Source: Rhytidiadelphus loreus
Taxonomy: Eukaryota > Streptophyta > Bryopsida > Hypnales > Hylocomiaceae
DNA length: 64,000 bases
NCBI GenBank assembly: GCA_947034895.1
Contig: OX344762.1
Span: 85,926,981 to 85,990,980, forward strand
Reading direction: 5' to 3'
The notes beneath the pieces were generated by a model. The model worked only from the letters and a program-made list of their open reading frames with translations. It searched no databases and was not told the DNA's origin. Shown in pieces: positions 59,899 to 64,000 of the stretch (position 1 is the stretch's first letter; each line of letters starts with the position of its first letter). Made by a program: the position numbers and the translations under genes.

Positions 59899-60095
59899 GA
59901 AGTCGCCCTACCCGAAGTCGCCCATCTAGGACCCGAAGTCGCCCTTCCTGGACCCGAAGTCGTCCCACCTGGACCCGAAGTCACCCTCCCTGGACCCGCG
60001 TTTGCACCATGTGACCCGAAGTCAACTACTGCAAAGGCGCGCGCCTCCATATGCTTGGAGGTGGACCAGCGGTCGGGTAGGGCGACCTCGGGTGT
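59899..60095. repeat. CpG-rich array upstream of the hAT transposase gene
   Basis: About six copies of a 24-bp-type monomer such as GGACCCGAAGTCGCCCTTCC. At 60072-60093 one copy is in the opposite orientation (GGGTAGGGCGACCTCGGGTG). It precedes a TATA box at 60161. Confidence 0.85.
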
Positions 60096-60160
60096 AATAC
60101 AGTTTGGTAGCAGCGACCTAAAACCATCCTTGGAGCGTGTGGAGGGAAGACCGAAAGCAC

Positions 60161-60167
60161 TATAAAT
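60161..60167 (+). promoter_or_regulatory. Candidate TATA box of the hAT transposase gene
   Basis: TATAAAT lies about 65 bp after the CpG-rich array and 221 bp before the ATG at 60388, a plausible core promoter position. Confidence 0.5.
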
Positions 60168-60387
60168 GTAGAGGAACAACATTGGATTTTCATTGCTCTG
60201 TTGATGAACATATGGCTTGGATCTTCTCAAGAGGCTTCATGCAATGTTATATTCTTCAGAGGGCAACAACCTTGCTTTAGGTGGTTAGAAAACTACTCGA
60301 AGCGGTGGCTTTGTCATAACTTTTTTTTCCGAAGCACTTGGGTACATATACGTTTCGGTTTGGAATAACGCATATCAGATAAACAAT

Positions 60388-63300
60388 ATGGCAAACCGAG
60401 GTGCGGGGAGGAGGACGAACATAAATGATACTTGAAGAGCCACAAAGGAGTGGGATCCATGGTTGGTTATTGAAACAAACCCCGCTCGTTCCACAAATAC
60501 GAGGACTTGTATTTTTTGTGGTTGGAACAAAGTTTTCGTGCAGAAGCGGGCATTTGGTCACTTTGGTTACCCCCGTACATCAACAGTGGAACGTTGTAAA
60601 CGTATTCCATCCGTAGTCCTCGAATTATTCAGGAACTGTGAAGGGATTGTACCAAAAGAAATGAGTTTGGAGGAGATGCATGGAGCAGATCCGGAGGTTG
60701 ATGTTGTTGCTGAGTCCGTTGCAGGGTATACTGTGGATGCATCAGTGGAAGGGTCTGTGGACCCAAGCGACAGGACATAAGCACCTAATGCACCGCCTAG
60801 TAATCCAGATTCAACGAATTCTACTCCTGTGACAGTGAGAAGGATGCGCTCAACCTCGATTTCTCGTCAACAAAGCATGGATGAATCATTCCGGGTCAAT
60901 GAAAGACAAAACTTGGACAGACTATGGGCTTCTTTCTTTTATGAGGCTAACATTGCATTCAATGTGGTGCGGCACCCAGCCTTTGTGAATGCTGTGAAAG
61001 CAACTTCAACATGTGGATTTCAATATTCCCCGCCATCGAACAATGCGGTGCGCACTAAACTACTTGATGTGAAGAAGGAGGCTGTTACGAAAATGGTTAG
61101 TAGTCGAACAAAGAGTTCTATTACCCAATATGGAGCCACTATCTGTTCAGATGGATGGTCAGATACGAATCACCGTCCCTTGTTGAATATGATGCTCGTT
61201 TGCCCTGCGGGTGATGTCTTCTCGGGATCGGTTGACACCACAGGAGAGAGGAAAGACATGGCGTATACGGTGAATACAATGGCTACCTACATAGAGCAGG
61301 TGGGACCAGGAAATATTGTCCAATTGTGTACATACAATGCTTCCGTAATGACAGGGTCAATGCGCGAGTTGCAAGCAAGGTATCCCCACATGTATACGCA
61401 AGGATATGCCGCACATATATTGGACTTACTTTTGGAAAACTGGGGAAAGGAAAAAAGGATCAAAGATCTAGTAGATAAGGCCAGGGCAATTGTGAAGTTT
61501 ATAAAGAAGTACCACTTGACTTTGGGTCTCTTCCGTAAGTACTCGCCGAAGAAGTCATTGAGACTTCCCGCGGCTACACGCTTCGCAGTGCATTTTCTCA
61601 TGATAGACCGTTTGGTAGAGTGCAAACAAGCGCTTCAATTCGTGGTGGGGGACGAGACGTATATGCCATTTGAGAATAGTTTGGTCAGCAGAACAAACGG
61701 ACTCATTACAAGAGAGCGGGCCCGTAAAGCGCGAGAGGACATAGTTTCGGAAGTGTTTTGGGTGGAATGTGGTAATTTCCAGCACATGGTTCTTCCAATG
61801 ATTCTTACTCTGCGCCAGTTCGATGGCAAAATACCGGCGATGCCGAAAGCTTGGATAATAATGAGTAGCCTTCGTCAGCACGTGTGCACTTTAAAGGAGG
61901 CTCCGTTCTTTCTTGATGAGCAGACCGCGACGAAGTTCCTAAAACAATTTGATGCTCGTTGGAAGTTGATGCGCACAGACCTCCATTATGCAGGGGCATT
62001 GTTGAACCCATATTTGACAGATGTAGAAGAGCTTCATAACAACTGAGAGGCAAAGCGGGCATTGAATCGAGTCATCAGAAAATTGAGCGGACCATTGAAT
62101 GTGGATGAAGATGAAGCAATTGTTGAGTTGACGGAATTTGAAGAGAAGTCGGGTCCCTTTGATCCATTACAAGAGGCTCCAGATGTTACTCGATGTAACT
62201 TGTTGCCTCATCAATGGTGGAATCGTGTGGGTGGGAACGCTCTTCCAAAAATAGCAAGGAGAGTTTTGTCTCTGACATGCTCAGCATCATCTTGTGAAAG
62301 AAACTGGAGCATGTATTCATTTGTACACGATAAAGTGCGTAATCGCCTAGCCACAAAGAAGGCTGAGATGTTGGTGTATATCTACACCAACAGCAAATTG
62401 GAACGTGAAAAACAAGGACACAATCCAGCACTATTCTACGAAAAGTACCTTGTAGATGGAGATACAGATGAAGAGAATGAGAAACCATATTCTTCGGGGG
62501 ACGAAGATGAAGTTAGGTTTAGAGATTTGAGAGAAGAACAGAGACGTGTGGTAGTAGAAGAACGCCTCCGTGGAAATAGGTGGGCTGGTATGGTGCCCCG
62601 TGTAGGTAGTCCTCCACGAGGACGATACCACAACACTTTCGTGGGTGATGATGATGGACTGAGCTCTCCAGAGGCATTGCACCACCGCAGAGACAAAGCC
62701 CCTCATGTGTCGGCTTGGGATGCATTTCCGGTAATCAATGCAGACCCAACGAGGGAAAGAACTCCTGATGACAACAATGACGGTGTAGATATCCCAGTGG
62801 CAGATGAAGTGGAGCTTGTAAAGTCTCCAATTGCCACATGTCTGCCGCCTAGTATGCCAATGAACCTCCGAAGTGGTGCACGAGTTAATGTACAGGGTGA
62901 AAGGCAAGAAGAGGTGTCGCATATTGAAGAGGTACCTACAGTTCGTCCAAGTTTAGCACCGTCCAACAACACTGCAACAGAAACTAGGGTGTACGATTTA
63001 GATGCGCCATTGCAAGTGGTATTCAACAAGACCCGTACCCATGGGTCCAATCGCCCTGCAAGTGTAGACATTGCCACAACATCGAGGATAGTACCAACTC
63101 CTCTAACAAGGTCGCCGACACATAATGATCTACAACAAATCGTTGATGAAGGAGTGCATGGCTCAGCTCCACAACCTACTCCGGCCTCGTTGATGTCAGG
63201 CCCTGGAGAATCATCCAGGCGATCGCGTGAACACTCCAAATCAGGAAATAAACGAACCCGCAAGACGCAAGACAGATTGACAAGGAACCCCAAGCGTCAA

Positions 63301-63675
63301 AACCATGCGATCCATCCATTTGTCATTGGAGAACGAAATTCCACTCGTAATCCTTGGCCATCAAGCGTAGCAGCGAGAGCAGAGCGTCAACATGTTGGGC
63401 AGCAGGTGCTTGAGCGACCGACTGGCCTTATTATCAATGGAATCACTGATGTATCGAGGCCGACAAAGCGATTAGTGCTAGCCGAAGTTGTTGTTGGTTT
63501 AGAAACGCAAGTGCAAAATTTGAACTATGAGGTGGAACGTGAGGTGATCCTTCAACCTACAAGCAGAGAGGATGATGAAAACGAGGTCTCAGGAGCTAGT
63601 GACAGTAGTGGGCCACATGAAGACACCGACCCCAATGCAGATGAAGCAGAAAGCGATTCTACCTTCACAACGTAA
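60388..63675 (+). pseudogene. hAT-superfamily transposase (BED, DUF659, hAT dimerisation), three in-frame stops
   Basis: One frame of 1096 codons from ATG 60388 to TAA 63673 is interrupted by TGA at 60433 (codon 16), TAA at 60778 (codon 131) and TGA at 62044 (codon 553), without any frameshift. A BED-type zinc finger has CIFC at codons 41-44 and a candidate His58. The DUF659/RNase-H-like core has the first catalytic Asp in ICSDGW (codon 255). The usual second Asp in the TDNA motif is Tyr (TYNA, codon 316), and the CxxH motif has lost its Cys. The C-terminal hAT dimerisation region has CERNWS with Glu637 and a following RNRLATKKAEMLVYIY. A hydrophilic tail of about 400 residues follows, longer than usual for plant hAT proteins. 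It should be inactive. I could not locate terminal inverted repeats; the right end may lie outside the window. Confidence 0.85.
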
Positions 63676-64000
63676 TGTGTTGCATTATAGATGTGAAAGC
63701 CTTCAAATAGTACTATAAGGATTTAACATCAATGCCTTGTAGTGAAGATTTGTTGCCAAAGCTTGTAATGAAATAGGTAGATTTTGAATTTTGTGTAGTC
63801 CATCACTTGGCTTCACAAAGTCAGGAAGATTGTAAAAGGTACTTTGGTGTTGACGATGATGATTAATGAAGGTATTCGTATTTTTTGCAAATAAGTGTGC
63901 AATTTCAAACAGGAGTGGTCCTTGTACTCAATTGTGAAGATCATCCCTATGTATGTACGCAGTTCCATTTAAATTAATATGATTATTGTGTTTGTTTTTA
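63676..64000. other. 3' flank of the hAT gene to the window end
   Basis: AT-rich sequence and probable 3' UTR. TAATGAAATAGG and TTAATGAAGG phrases are present but there is no clear AATAAA. CCTTGTAGTGAAG near 63735 resembles a CACTA right terminus, but no partner was found. Confidence 0.35.

Overview
The window looks like nuclear DNA of a land plant: AT-rich, intron-bearing genes separated by long repeat-filled stretches, a plant-specific NPH3/RPT2-like gene, a PHD plus telobox-Myb gene, and plant-type hAT and CACTA elements. I cannot fix the lineage from sequence alone.

Layout. 1-5 kb: AT-rich sequence with a small palindromic CACTA-type MITE. 5.0-9.2 kb: a complete six-exon NPH3/BTB gene (+). 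9.2-24.5 kb: no confident gene. It holds old and nested DNA transposons, including a 1-kb CACTA element with a perfect 88-bp foldback, and a more GC-balanced stretch (21-24 kb) with one possible terminal exon. 24.6-26.55 kb: a small five-exon gene of unknown function (+). It converges on a ten-exon PHD-finger/Myb gene (-, 26.8-32.7 kb). 33-38.5 kb: more decayed transposons.

38.5-64 kb is a dense mobile-element region and the most interesting part. It holds three members of an unrecognised protein family (at 39.2, 45.2 and 57.1 kb) that share an N-terminal block with a W-C-H-I motif. It also holds a kinase C-lobe fragment (50.3 kb) and a hAT transposase (60.4 kb). A CpG-rich array of about 15-bp or 24-bp monomers (core GCGAC-NNCGGGT) lies upstream of every one of these unrelated ORFs. 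In two cases a TATA box follows directly, so the array may be a portable promoter module.

Between these genes lie five copies of a repeat unit. Each unit carries the same GC-rich array, a tRNA-like Pol III B box and, almost always 52 nt further on, a hairpin of about 67 nt. The hairpin loop and length are conserved and the base of the stem is constant. The arms differ from copy to copy yet stay complementary within each copy. This conserved-loop, hypervariable-arm hairpin is the best candidate in the window for an undescribed system.

A second notable class is a set of elements flanked by TTAA with CCCC-starting terminal inverted repeats. One of them can be checked against an empty site in a neighbouring repeat copy, which points to TTAA target duplication as in piggyBac-like transposons.
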